A stretch of 25,493 nt of DNA, taken from assembly GCA_037447655.1 (NCBI GenBank), contig JBBHKE010003075.1, forward strand, positions 65,883-91,375. The letters run 5' to 3'. Below, one piece after another: positions 16,906 through 25,493 of this stretch; positions within the stretch are counted from its first letter, which is position 1, and each line of letters starts with the position of its first letter. A program made the position numbers and the translations under genes. A model generated the notes under the pieces. That model was not told the DNA's origin and made no database searches. It saw only the letters and a program-made list of their open reading frames with translations. Origin of the DNA: Zygnema cylindricum. Lineage: Eukaryota; Streptophyta; Zygnematophyceae; Zygnematales; Zygnemataceae.

Positions 16906-19900
16906 CTGTTAAATCCACATTAAAATCCACATTAAAATCCCCCCACAACAGACAAAAAGGGTTAAAATCCCCAAAAAAAGGGTTAACTCCACAAAAAGGG
17001 TTAAAAGAAAAAACGTTAATCCTAAAAAAAGGGGTTAATCCAAAAAAAAGGGTTAATCCCCCAAAAAAGTGTTAATTCAAAAAGGGTTAATTGAAAAAAA
17101 GGGGCTCAAAGACATAATCCAAACCTTATTCGAATCAGTGTCATTTGGTTGTGAAGTCAAAGCCACATTAAATTCTCCCACCACTGACGGAAAAAAAATT
17201 GCTTAAGACATAATTCAGACCTATCACCTAAATTAGTGTGAATCCGTAATCTTATCAATATCATGGGCTTTTTGTGCAAAATAGTATGCTTGTAAATTAC
17301 ACATACTATGCGTGTCCTTGTACTATAAGGCACAAAACCAGTACAGTAAAATGTAGGGTTGAATTGCACACCAATAGATAGAGAAGTAAATGTTTGAATT
17401 AAGTGGGTGGTTTTTGGAGGAATAACATTTTATCAACGGTAAAATGGGTTATATAATTTACGATACTGTCTTCCATAGATCCTTTTAGATCTGGCGGACT
17501 ACTTGAAAAATTCCCCAACCGAGTGCAGAAATGTATGGTGACAACATCAATAATTTTTTGTTTTTTATAAATATGCCTCGCATTCCGTACGAACAAATCG
17601 ATTGCGAGATGCCAAGATTTACATACTCTGGCGTCACGCTGGTTGACGCCAAAAATGTGGTGTACTCAGTACACCCCAATACTGAACATATCCTTGCCAA
17701 AGTAAAGTACTTTTATGTATAAAGTACAACAACTGAAGAACTGTACATATAAAGTACAAGGACTGTTACGGGTAAAGGAAATGAACTGTACAGGCAAACT
17801 ACATGTACTGAAAAAATAAGAACTACTGTACGAGTAAAGTTACAAATAATGTACGTGTAAAAGAACTGTAAGCGTGAAGAACTGTACGTGTACTTTACAG
17901 GTTCATTTTATCCGCACAAAAATGCCAATACAGTAAAACTCACACATTATGTCTATGGTCAAAACCACGTTGAAATTTTGCCCACAACTGACCAATAAAA
18001 AAAAGGCTTAGACAATGTCTAAACCTACCACCAAAAATGTAGGCGACTCGATTATGAAAAGGGTTATCAAATTTGTCCACATTATATCCTGTGTGGGACT
18101 ATTAACATCCACTGTTCACATTGACTCGGAATTTTTTGTTACTATACCTTTCATCACTATTAGAGTAAATAACACTTTTTTGAAATCCAAAAGCATAGAA
18201 TACTGTTGATAAAACTAATAAGGGAGCGGCCTAAAGCAAGCCACATTGTTAGCACTATATTGGTACTATTAGCATTTAATGCGTTCAATCACTGATAACA
18301 ATGAAAAGGACAATGCTGTGAGATAGAATTGGTTATAAAAGAGTGTGGTTTAAATTGACTAGAGTAAATTTATACTGCCAGTTCTTTCGCCGTCAAAGTC
18401 TTCACTTCCCATCCTCTTCTCATCTCTCTACACTACCTTCTCTCCTTCCTTCCTCCTTCCCTCCTTCCCTCCCTCCTGCCCTCCTTCCTGCCCTCTCCCT
18501 CCCTCCTCCCCTCTCCCTCCCTCTCCTCCTTAAACTGAAAAAAAATACAACATAAGAGAGAACCTTACCTGTCCATGGTGCTTTACTTCAATGCTTCCTG
18601 CCGGTTGAAGCCACGGCTCTCCGTCAATTTGAACCGGAAACGGAGCCGTAGTCGAAAGTCGCACATGATTCCCTTGAGCCAATCTCAAAGCCCGAGATAG
18701 ACCCACCTGTAAAAGGAAAAAAAATAAAATAGCACACAAGAAGATAAATTACAAAGTCCTGACAAAACAAGCACATATGTACCTATACAAACATTCATAT
18801 ATATATATATATATATAGGTATTGTACACATGATTATATAACAGGTTTTTGTGTATATTCATGACATCATTTTCTGGAACATTATGCAACTAGAAAACAA
18901 CCTATAGGTGCAGTGAAAATCCACAATTTCAGAAATTTTCATTTAAAGTGCTATTCCATTATCGAACAATTGTTCTGCAAAAGTTTAAAAAGAGTTTAAT
19001 CAAATAGTACAATTTCAGTACAAGGACCACATCTTCCGTTGTTTCCTTCTCCAACCTTAATTATAAATCTTTAAAAAAAGCCCATGGAAGTTTAAATACA
19101 TTAACCTCCTCCTACCTGACTTAACCAATCATCCTTCTCTATGTCCGTCCAAATACTAATGCAAATTTCTCTACCAAAAAAAACAAAAGTACCTATTCCA
19201 TCAAAACAGTCTCCTAGTCACTCTTCACTACAACAATCTACACTGCTAGTTGCTATAAGCGGTGAACATTTTTCGGGCAGTAAGTGTTTTCTCTCAAAAC
19301 TCTTTTCAAATTTTTAAATGTGACATCACAATCTTAAGGCAAGAACCGTACCTTCCCATTCCTTATCTAAAATAAAAAACCAACGGTGAACAGAAAAGTT
19401 AACCAAAGTTAAAAGTTAAATAATGTTTAACACTAATACAAATAGGCAATATACACCTACCCTTCTCCTTAACCTTAAAATGCCCTGGAAAATCACAAAA
19501 AAATCAAAAATACTTGGCACTTCTCTCTAAAACATGCTTCGACTACCATTACCCTAAACAAACCCAAACACTCTTCTCTCTCCCTCTCTATCCCTTACCT
19601 GCAATTTTCCCAAATGAAAAGCTCCACAAATCCCCACCACCTCCACTTTTTTGTCGTGCATCAATTGAGGTTCAAATGCATCATCTTGCGCCTCCTCATT
19701 TTGCCAAAGCTCCACTCCTCCCATATAACTGGCCACGTTGAGAACCAATACTCCTTCAACGCCCTAAAAAATCCTCACATTCCAACGAAAACCCACCATT
19801 AGAAACCTTCTGTTATCTCTCAGGGTTGTTGAAGCCCAAAATATTCTTTATCTCCAATTCTTATTAACATTTTCGCAGTCGTTTCTGCAACTTGTTCCTG

Positions 19901-20461
19901 TGAGCTTGCTATTGGAGACTTGCCAACAAAATCCACACTAAATACGGTGAAGTGTTAATGCATTACGTTAAAAAACTGAATTCATGTAAACAATTTTCCA
20001 AGTCAATGTTTTTCAAATGAACAATAAAGAGGGGGAGAGGGGGAGAGGGGGGGAGAGGGGGGGGAGAGGGGGGGGAGAGGGGGGGGAGAGGGGGGGGAGG
20101 GGAGAGGGGGAGAGAGGGGGGGAGAGGGGGGGAGAGGGGGGGGAGAGGGGGGGGAGAGGGGGGGAGAGGGGGGGGAGAGGGGGGGAGAGGGGGGGGAGAG
20201 GGGGGGAGAGGGGGAGAGAGGGGGAGAGAGGGGGAGAGAGGGGGGAGAGAGGGGAGAGGGGGGAGAGAGGGGGAGAGAGGGGGGAGAGAGGGGGAGAGGA
20301 GAGAGGGGGGAGAGAGGGGGAGAGAGGGGGGAAGAGGGGGAGAGAGGGAGGGAGAGAGGGGGGAGAGAGGGGGAGAGAGGGGGAGAGGGGGAGAGAGGGG
20401 GAGAGAGGGGGAGAGAGGGGGAGAGAGGTGGGGGAGAGGAGAGAGAGAGGAGAGAGGAGAG

Positions 20462-20517
<56 letters not shown>

Positions 20518-20524
20518 CAGAGAG

Positions 20525-20566
<42 letters not shown>

Positions 20567-23500
20567 ATACCTCCGGTACTTCAATTTCCTTGCCATCTAC
20601 CTCCACATGTAACTGCCACGGCAAATCGCAACAAGACCGGTCCACAAAGTCTTTAGCCCCCTCCTTCGCGTAAAGAACTTTGTTCATAAACTATTTATTT
20701 CACCAAAAAAAAAAAAAAAAAAGTATCAGCAACATCATAATTTAACACCATAAACATCACCGTTAACAACAAAAAAACCTACAGTTATCTTTTTTACCTC
20801 AAAAACTATTTCGGTTATATTGACAAAAAACATTCTTAAGATCAAGAAGATATAGTAAGAAAGGAAACAAGACTTCCTATTTTGATAAATTTAAAAAATA
20901 TTTTAACATAATATTATTATTACATAATAATAAGACTGAGTAATTGACTTTGGAAAATCATACCAACTAAACGGGGATAGGAATCCAAATATAAAATCTA
21001 ATTTACCAAAAAATTCGAAGGAGATGGAGTGAGAGGGAGAGGGAGAGGGGGAGGGAGAGAAAAGAGAGTGGATATTCAGTTGTCCGTAATGTACCTCATA
21101 TCGGCAATACACTATTTTATACCCACCTGGTTGTAAAACATTTCCGGGTTTTCTTCTCGAAGGAGATGAATCTCTAAAGCCACTTTAGCATCGCACCCAA
21201 CACCTGTGAAAATCATTAAAGTCAGTTACTTCCTCGGTAAAAAATGAACAAAAAATGTGGGTGCAAAATTAAATGAACAAAAGAACGGAATATTTCCCAC
21301 TATTTTCGGCGAAAAATTTGAATTGGGGATAATGCACACACTAATAAATGTAAAAAGCAATAAGAATAAAAGTAGGATTAAACAATGTTGTGGGAAAGGA
21401 ATGAATTGCTTCTCACTTAAATAATTATTCATATATTTCGGTTCCGAAGGATCTGATTTTCCATTTTCCTTCACACTGACCTCCCACCGGTCCAATAACG
21501 CGACGGCCGATTCTTCAATGTTCTGCAAAACAACACTTAAACCTCCCTGCAAAAGAGGGAAAATGAAAAGAAAGTGGGAAAAAAAAATTAGCATCACTCG
21601 ATATTCATAAAAACATGAAAAAGCCAAAAAAAAGAGTCAAATACCTTAAAAAGATTGTCTTGCTTGACAGTTTCATGATAAAAAAACTCACAAAACAAAC
21701 AAATGGAAAAGAAAACACGAAGAGAATCTGACAAGCGGTGTGATTGTGGTTGAAATGGTTTGTAAATCACAGTAATAACATAAATCATGATTTCAGTAAT
21801 TACATGTATATCAATAACTGGGTCCATGGACAACATCAGAAAGGTGACCGGTAGATCCTCAATTGGCATTCATATAATCCACAAGAAAAGTTACAAGTCA
21901 AATCAAACACATGGGTCTTAAAGCTTGAAGTGAATTAACTGAATTCGCTTGATTGAAACCACAAATAATGTGGAGCAAAGTTTTGGGAGAATCTCGTCCA
22001 TTTCCTATCATTTTTTTGTACCCATAATTTTACCACCTCTAAATTTCTCCTTCTTCCTTCCAATGTCCCATCAATTTCCATTTTTCCTTCTCTTCACCAC
22101 CCCCATTTCCTCTAAACCACTCTGATACATTCCAGTACCCACAAATATAATAGAAAAAAAATACACCCATACACCCATAAATTTACAAAAAAAAAGACGA
22201 AAAAGAAAGAAAAAGAAAGCAAAAATCTCAACTCACTTGTCTTTCCACCGACCCAAATCCTCCTCCCCAATACAAAACACGAGCCAAATCATTTCCTGTT
22301 CCAATTGGAAGAACTGCGACGGGAGGAGGAGAGTCATAATGTCGTCTTTCAATCGCATCAAGGACCCATCCCACCGTCCCGTCGCCTCCACAAACAAGAA
22401 TTCGAAAATGTCTCACTCCTTCGAAACGATCCAATCCCACATCCGGAGGACTGTCTTTACCCAATTCTACTAACTGCACAAAATGGGTATAAAGTGTCAA
22501 TTACCCAATTCTACTATCTGCAAAAATGGGTATGACGTGTCATTTATCCAATTCTACCATCTGCAACAATGGGTATAAAGTGTCAACGTGCATGAAATGT
22601 ATGAGGTGTCAAAGTGTATATAAAGTATGGAAGTGTCTAATAAATGTCAAAGTAGGAAGAGTATTAAGTGCCAAAGTGTATTGAGTGTCGAAGTGTATGA
22701 AGTGTGTAAAAGTGTCAAAGTGTCTATAAAGTGTAAAAATGTTGAATCGTATGAAGTGTATAAAGTGTAAGAACTGTCAAAGTGTGTGAGTCATACATAA
22801 AGTGTCAAAGTATATGAAGTGTTTAGAATGTCAGACTGTAAAGTGTATTAACTGTATAAAGTGGCAAAGTGTGTATAGTGTTTAAAGTGCATAAAGTGTG
22901 TGAATTGCATTAAGTGTCAAATACACAAAGTATGAGCCTATTTGATTTTAACCAAGTTAACGCAGAAAAATTGGCAAAGATGCGAGGTATAGAAGTTGAA
23001 CGTCAGCGTTCAAGTGAAACAATCTACAAAACCGACTATGACTAAATTAATTTTTTTAAACGATTCCAATATTATAAGTTCATGTGTGACATGTGAAGAA
23101 CATAACTTGTCAAGTTTGTTGTAATTTGTTTATTTTGACTACCTAAATTAAATAGAGGGTGATGAAAAACCACCTGAATGGGATTCAACAGCATGTTTAA
23201 TCGTCTCCTCAACTCTTTTCCATTCCGAGCTCCACTTTTCATATTGATGAAGACCAATAAGGGCCTCGCATCTGGGGGCAATCCAAAAATCTCATAATTC
23301 TTACCCTGGTATACAGCTTTTGGTTTTAACCTTTTAGGGTATTGTTGTTTTCCTTGCTTTCCATCCTTTTCCGGTTTGTCATAACCACCTTTATGGTCCA
23401 CCATATAGTGTTCCACATCCCAAAAACTTTCCGACCTCCCTAATAAACCTCTCTCAGCTGTTCCACTTTCTGACTTTTCGGCGAGCCTGAGTAATTTCCC

Positions 23501-25493
23501 TCCATCCTGTTCATCCAGCTTAACATCCTTTATACTGCAAGAATTACTATTATCATTATTTCCTCCGTTTCCTCCTCCATTCCCTAAAGTCCCATTAGCA
23601 AGTGAAACTGGAGAACCTCCATTCGACAGTCCACTCCCAATACTTCCCGACTTCTTCCCTTTTCTTCTGCTCCGTTTTCCGATTCGCTTTTGCATTGATG
23701 AAGCGATTTCATTTGCTCCATGAGTCAGAGACGACAAAAGTCCACTCATCCTCCCACCGGACTCATGTCCATTATGATTTTTTCCATTCATTTCTTTCCC
23801 ACTTTCATTCCCAGTTTCATTCCCAGTTTCATTCCCAGTTTCTTTCCCAGTTTCTTTCCCAGTTTCTTTCCCAGTTTCTTTCCCAGTTTCTTTCCCAGTT
23901 TCTTTCCCAGTTTCTTTCCCAGTTTCTTTCACAGGAACGGGAGAAACAATCGACCTCCGACTGTTGGATCCTTGAGTAAGAGACGACAAAATTCCACTCA
24001 TTTTCCCACGAGCCTCCTGTCCTTTGGTTACTTCTTTTACACAAAGTGGAGAAACAATTGACCTCCGGTTTCGACCGAGGTCACAAGACTCATCAGCTTC
24101 AGATCGAGATCGAGCCTTGGCGTGACACGGGACATGGACTAATTTCTGACACCAGACACATCTCCAGACAGGTGTAGATCCAAGAAAAGAAGCGCTAACC
24201 TGCAAAAAGGCAAATAATAACAAAAAAAAAAAGAGATAGGAATAAGTAGAATGAAAAGATTTCATCAAACACCTCCCCAAACTGTAGTTAAAAAGATATT
24301 AGAGCTCACCTACAAAAAGAAAATAGTAATTATAATAATAGAAACAATAATAATGACAATATTAAGAATAACAAGAATAAGAAGAAAAAAAAGAATGAAG
24401 AGAAATCTTCATGCAATCAGCATTATAGGATTCAAAATATAACTGTTGAAGCCTTTCTTACAACTTTCTTACAGATAAAAAAAAAAATAGTGGCCTCTGG
24501 TAATTGGGAAAGCCGTGCAAACTTGCAAAAAAAAATATGCATATGATATTTTTCCATAAAATAAGCATTATGGTATTGAGAGGAGAACCGTCATACTTTC
24601 TCGCAGACAAACGAAGGATTTAGTGACATCAAATAAGAAGAATAGTAATAACTTGTAAAAAACACAAAAAAAGAGAGAGAGGGAGGTCTTTCTACTCAAT
24701 AAGCATTGTAAGATTCAAACGACTTAAAAAAAAAATTGCAATCAAGAAGTTCATTTAACGACAAGTGTTGTTACATTCTTGCATTAAGCGAAAAAGAAAT
24801 ATTACAGGAATAATGTCATCAAAACAGTAAAATAAAATTCCAAGGAATGATGTCATAAAAAAAAATTAGGAATGCAAAAAAAACACAAAAACAATACATC
24901 ACTCTTTTCAAAAATAACATCCAACTTAAAATTAAAATAAATAAATGGAAAAGTTACCATATTTGCATCATAATAATTCCAGCCGAAACAGTAAAATAAC
25001 AATAATAAAAATTCTAGTGAAACGGCAAAATGAGTGGTTTTTTAAGACTTTATAGGTAGTTTTTCCGGATTTTCAAGTTGGCTCTTGAAGGGTTTTAGAA
25101 GTGGTATTCAAGGGTTTGTGGAGTAGTTCTTTTAGGGTTTTCTAGGGTTTTTGAGGTGTTATTACATGGATCTCCAGGTGGTTGAGGGAGAGAGGGAGAG
25201 AGATAGGGAATTTTCAGACGATTTTGACATGGTATTTTAGGATTTTCCCGGGTTTCTCAGGGTTTTTAGGGTTTTCAGGGTTTTTAAAAGGTTTTTACCT
25301 CCTCCTCACAGTACATACAAACCGAAGCTCCGGCCACCAAATCTTCTCTATTTGTGCTTCCCTCCACCCAATGATGATGCAGCACACTATTTTTTTTCCC
25401 AGTTTTTCCGGAAACCATGGAAACTCTCTTGCAATCATTGCTCGCCTTCCCGGAACATTCTTCGTGAGCCACAATGCCGCAAACTTGACACCT
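16756..25493 (-). CDS. DGK: Plant-type diacylglycerol kinase (C1-C1-catalytic), nine exons, 5' partial
   Basis: DGK phosphorylates diacylglycerol with ATP to give phosphatidic acid, linking phospholipase C signalling to phosphatidate. Exons in transcript order: 25493-25299, 24199-23174, 22473-22237, 21546-21417, 21203-21127, 20690-20571, 19763-19599, 18706-18569 and 16905-16756. They join in frame with GT-AG borders to 745 visible residues. Residues 1-25 hold the end of C1 domain 1 (CQVC..HEEC.......C). About 38-106 form the extended C1 domain 2 (CMYC, WRCVWC, HVPC). About 110-380 are a basic, low-complexity linker. [11 protein letters not shown] opens the catalytic domain, and [11 protein letters not shown] with [10 protein letters not shown] are the nucleotide-binding signatures. 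[11 protein letters not shown] and [11 protein letters not shown] mark the accessory domain. The order and motifs match Arabidopsis DGK1/DGK2, which carry an N-terminal membrane anchor that would lie beyond the window edge. The linker is longer than in Arabidopsis because of a duplication and a KETG repeat. Confidence 0.96.
16915..17105. repeat. AAAAAGGGTTAATCC minisatellite
   Basis: About ten degenerate units of AAAAAAGGGTTAA(T)CC(C) with variable A-run length. It starts close to the acceptor of the terminal DGK exon with a CCACATTAAAAT duplicate at 16917-16942. Confidence 0.8.
17629..17675. repeat. Two adjacent short palindromes
   Basis: TGGCGTC (17629-17635) pairs with GACGCCA (17645-17651) across a 9-nt loop, and GGTGTACTCAGTACACC (17659-17675) is a perfect palindrome with an 8-bp arm and one central base. 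Confidence 0.6.
17690..17910. repeat. GAACTGTACGTGTAAAGT-like degenerate array
   Basis: About nine diverged units built from (A)GAACTGTACGTGTAAAGTACA. GTAC appears many times at roughly 18-30 nt spacing. Confidence 0.7.
18569..18706 (-). CDS. DGK: DGK exon: accessory domain
   Basis: The acceptor is CCTTTTACAG and the donor is GGACAG|GTAAGG. It encodes [40 protein letters not shown] and VKHHGQ, nearly identical in pattern to VGLSQARRLAQG...[10 protein letters not shown] of Arabidopsis DGK1. Confidence 0.95.
18707..19598 (-). other. DGK intron with (AT)n
   Basis: AT-rich, with an AT dinucleotide run at 18797-18817. No gene is seen. Confidence 0.6.
19599..19763 (-). CDS. DGK: DGK exon: accessory domain
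   Basis: The acceptor is GATTTTTTAG and the donor is TTGCAG|GTAAGG. It encodes [40 protein letters not shown] and [15 protein letters not shown], matching the plant DGK block that includes SYMGGVDLWQN. Confidence 0.95.
20022..20565 (+). repeat. ~540-bp polypurine tract (GGGGAGA/GA) in DGK intron
   Basis: G-rich GGGGAGAGGG units (20030-20420) grade into pure (GA)n (20430-20565). The sense RNA of the DGK gene is the complementary C/T strand, so the pyrimidine tract starts within ten nucleotides of the 5' splice site at 20570. Long open frames of Ser/Pro/Leu or Gly/Glu/Arg across it are artefacts. Confidence 0.95.
20571..20690 (-). CDS. DGK: DGK exon: accessory domain
   Basis: The acceptor is GAAATAAATAG and the donor is CCGGAG|GTATAT. 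It encodes [20 protein letters not shown] and [20 protein letters not shown], matching FVNKLRYAKEGARDIMDRAC...LPWQ of Arabidopsis. A giant C/T tract begins within ten nucleotides of the donor. Confidence 0.95.
20691..21126 (-). other. DGK intron, AT-rich with small GA patch
   Basis: It holds an A-run (20705-20722), an ATT/TAATAATAA patch (20908-20935) and a GGGAGA patch (21025-21065). No gene is seen. Confidence 0.6.
21127..21203 (-). CDS. DGK: DGK exon: catalytic/accessory junction (77 nt)
   Basis: A short exon too small to stand out as an open frame. The acceptor is ATTTTCACAG and the donor is AACCAG|GTGGGT. Two bases complete a Ser codon, then [20 protein letters not shown] and MFYNQ follow. 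This is the conserved GIGCDAKVAYEFH block. Confidence 0.93.
21417..21546 (-). CDS. DGK: DGK exon: catalytic domain
   Basis: The acceptor is CTCTTTTGCAG and the donor is ATTTAA|GTGAGA. It reads [31 protein letters not shown] and MNNYL, ending one base into a Ser codon completed by the next exon. It aligns with LRTFLQDIDHAAVTMLDRW of Arabidopsis DGK1. Confidence 0.94.
21547..22236 (-). other. DGK intron, no distinct content
   Basis: AT-rich, with a pyrimidine-rich plus-strand patch (22030-22110). Nothing else is recognised. Confidence 0.55.
22237..22473 (-). CDS. DGK: DGK exon: catalytic core with GGDG motif
   Basis: The acceptor is CCATTTTGTGCAG and the donor is AGACAA|GTGAGT. It encodes [53 protein letters not shown] and [17 protein letters not shown] (visible residues 436-439) is the invariant ATP-binding motif. 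The acceptor edge of this exon is copied twice more in the upstream intron. Confidence 0.96.
22458..22588 (-). repeat. Three tandem ~44-bp copies of a DGK splice acceptor and exon start
   Basis: On the sense strand each unit reads CCCATTTTGTGCAG followed by (T/A)T(A/G)GTAGAATTGG. Acceptors fall at 22474-22476 (used), 22518-22520 and 22561-22563, with spacing 44 and 43. The two intronic copies carry an in-frame TGA shortly after the AG. Confidence 0.85.
22589..22935. repeat. Degenerate AAAGTGTCAAAGTGTATG minisatellite
   Basis: About 30 short units of AAGTGT(C/A)(A/T) with 8-11 nt spacing fill this part of the DGK intron. They appear to have spread from the GTATAAAGTGTCAA end of the adjacent 44-bp repeat. 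Confidence 0.8.
23174..24199 (-). CDS. DGK: DGK exon: C1 domain 2, duplicated linker, start of catalytic domain
   Basis: The acceptor is TTTTTGCAG and the donor is CATTCAG|GTGGTT. The 342 codons begin [20 protein letters not shown] (end of extended C1) and run through [12 protein letters not shown], the KETG repeat, [20 protein letters not shown], an Arg/Lys-rich stretch, a Gly/Asn-rich stretch and [20 protein letters not shown] to [11 protein letters not shown]. It is much longer than the equivalent Arabidopsis region. Confidence 0.94.
23711..24067 (-). repeat. Internal duplication in DGK linker
   Basis: Copy 1 (24067-23960) encodes [12 protein letters not shown]...[17 protein letters not shown], and copy 2 (23959-23711) encodes [12 protein letters not shown]...[16 protein letters not shown] with the KETG repeat inserted between the two conserved parts. 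Arabidopsis DGK1 has one such segment. Confidence 0.88.
23798..23929 (-). repeat. 12-bp coding microsatellite, (KETG)8(NETG)2NESG, in DGK linker
   Basis: Eleven in-frame units of GAAACTGGGAAA (sense) encode Lys/Asn-Glu-Thr-Gly. Eight units are identical and the three nearest the 3' side have changed to NETG/NESG, which suggests expansion at the 5' side. Confidence 0.95.
24200..25298 (-). other. DGK intron (1.1 kb)
   Basis: AT-rich. The 5' part on the sense strand (25060-25290) is rich in AAAACCCT-like words (telomere-like on the plus strand: TTTTAGGGTTTT). No gene is seen. Confidence 0.6.
25299..25493 (-). CDS. DGK: DGK exon: end of C1 domain 1, start of extended C1 domain 2 (partial)
   Basis: The exon runs off the window. 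It reads [17 protein letters not shown], then [21 protein letters not shown] and SVCMYCEEE, with zinc ligands in C1 spacing (C-x2-C, H-x2-C-x7-C). The donor is GAGGAG|GTAAAA at 25299. Arabidopsis DGK1 has CSVCGIVAH...CSYCDE at the same place. Confidence 0.93.

Larger units (their letters stand above)
16906..18568 (-). other. Last DGK intron (1.66 kb), repeat-rich
   Basis: It contains a GGGTTAA minisatellite, two to three dispersed copies of a ~75-bp sequence, a GAACTGTACGTGTAAAGT-like array, perfect short palindromes and a C/T-rich patch at 18400-18535. Overlapping open frames at 17485-17722 on both strands have no recognisable protein content. Confidence 0.7.

Noticed and set aside
17485-17722. 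Overlapping 60-70 codon frames on both strands in the last DGK intron
   Set aside because: No recognisable content, no splice support and located inside an intron.
20003-20687. Very long open frames over the GA/CT tract (about 200 codons on both strands)
   Set aside because: Pure low-complexity translation (Ser/Pro/Leu or Gly/Glu/Arg). Only the 20571-20690 part on the minus strand is a real DGK exon.
23602-24061. Plus-strand frames with FPSF/SQFL repeats
   Set aside because: Antisense shadow of the DGK KETG repeat.
1-25493. An undescribed multi-gene defence or metabolic system
   Set aside because: The genes are a STELLO-like protein, a DGK and a transposase-derived protein on different strands with ordinary spacing; nothing points to a joint system.

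Overview
This window looks like nuclear DNA of a plant or a streptophyte alga. It has intron-rich genes with GT-AG junctions, AT-rich introns, long microsatellites, and two genes whose closest recognisable families are plant-specific in architecture: a STELLO-type Golgi glycosyltransferase and a plant cluster-I-like diacylglycerol kinase. The species cannot be told from sequence alone. The clear divergence of the STELLO protein from the Arabidopsis family hints at a non-seed plant or charophyte, but that is inference. There is no sign of a bacterial-type operon, CRISPR array or defence island.

Layout. (1) 570-6821, plus strand: nine 3'-terminal coding exons of a STELLO-like gene (about 756 residues visible, 5' end outside the window). 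Codon phase is conserved across all eight introns. (2) 6822-10917: intergenic space with candidate polyadenylation signals, a polypurine tract (8030-8290) and a degenerate ~73-bp tandem array (8487-8830). (3) 10918-12003, minus strand: an intronless BED-zinc-finger protein derived from the N-terminal part of a hAT transposase. The catalytic part is missing and is replaced by an SPSKLGFTPP-type repeat domain. The gene is convergent with the STELLO gene. (4) 12193-16755: a tandem duplication, a 621-bp element with terminal inverted repeats (12472-13092), a probable decayed coding sequence (13387-14922, minus) and AT-rich sequence likely to include the DGK 3' UTR. (5) 16756-25493, minus strand: a diacylglycerol kinase gene with nine coding exons visible (745 residues). 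It covers the end of C1 domain 1, the extended C1 domain 2, a linker with an internal duplication and a KETG microsatellite, the catalytic domain and the accessory domain. The 50-codon terminal exon at 16756-16905 was found by hand. The 5' end lies outside the window.

Functionally, the STELLO family works in the Golgi on cellulose synthase complex assembly, and the DGK converts diacylglycerol to phosphatidic acid. Nothing in the window links the genes; they look like ordinary neighbours.

The most interesting signals are structural. Splice-site neighbourhoods have been tandemly duplicated into introns in both large genes: the exon donor edge in STELLO at 1947, 2057, 2186 and 2366, and the exon acceptor edge in DGK at 22474, 22518 and 22561. 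A ~540-nt pyrimidine tract begins a few nucleotides after a DGK 5' splice site. The DGK linker carries an in-frame duplication that later gained a KETG repeat expansion.
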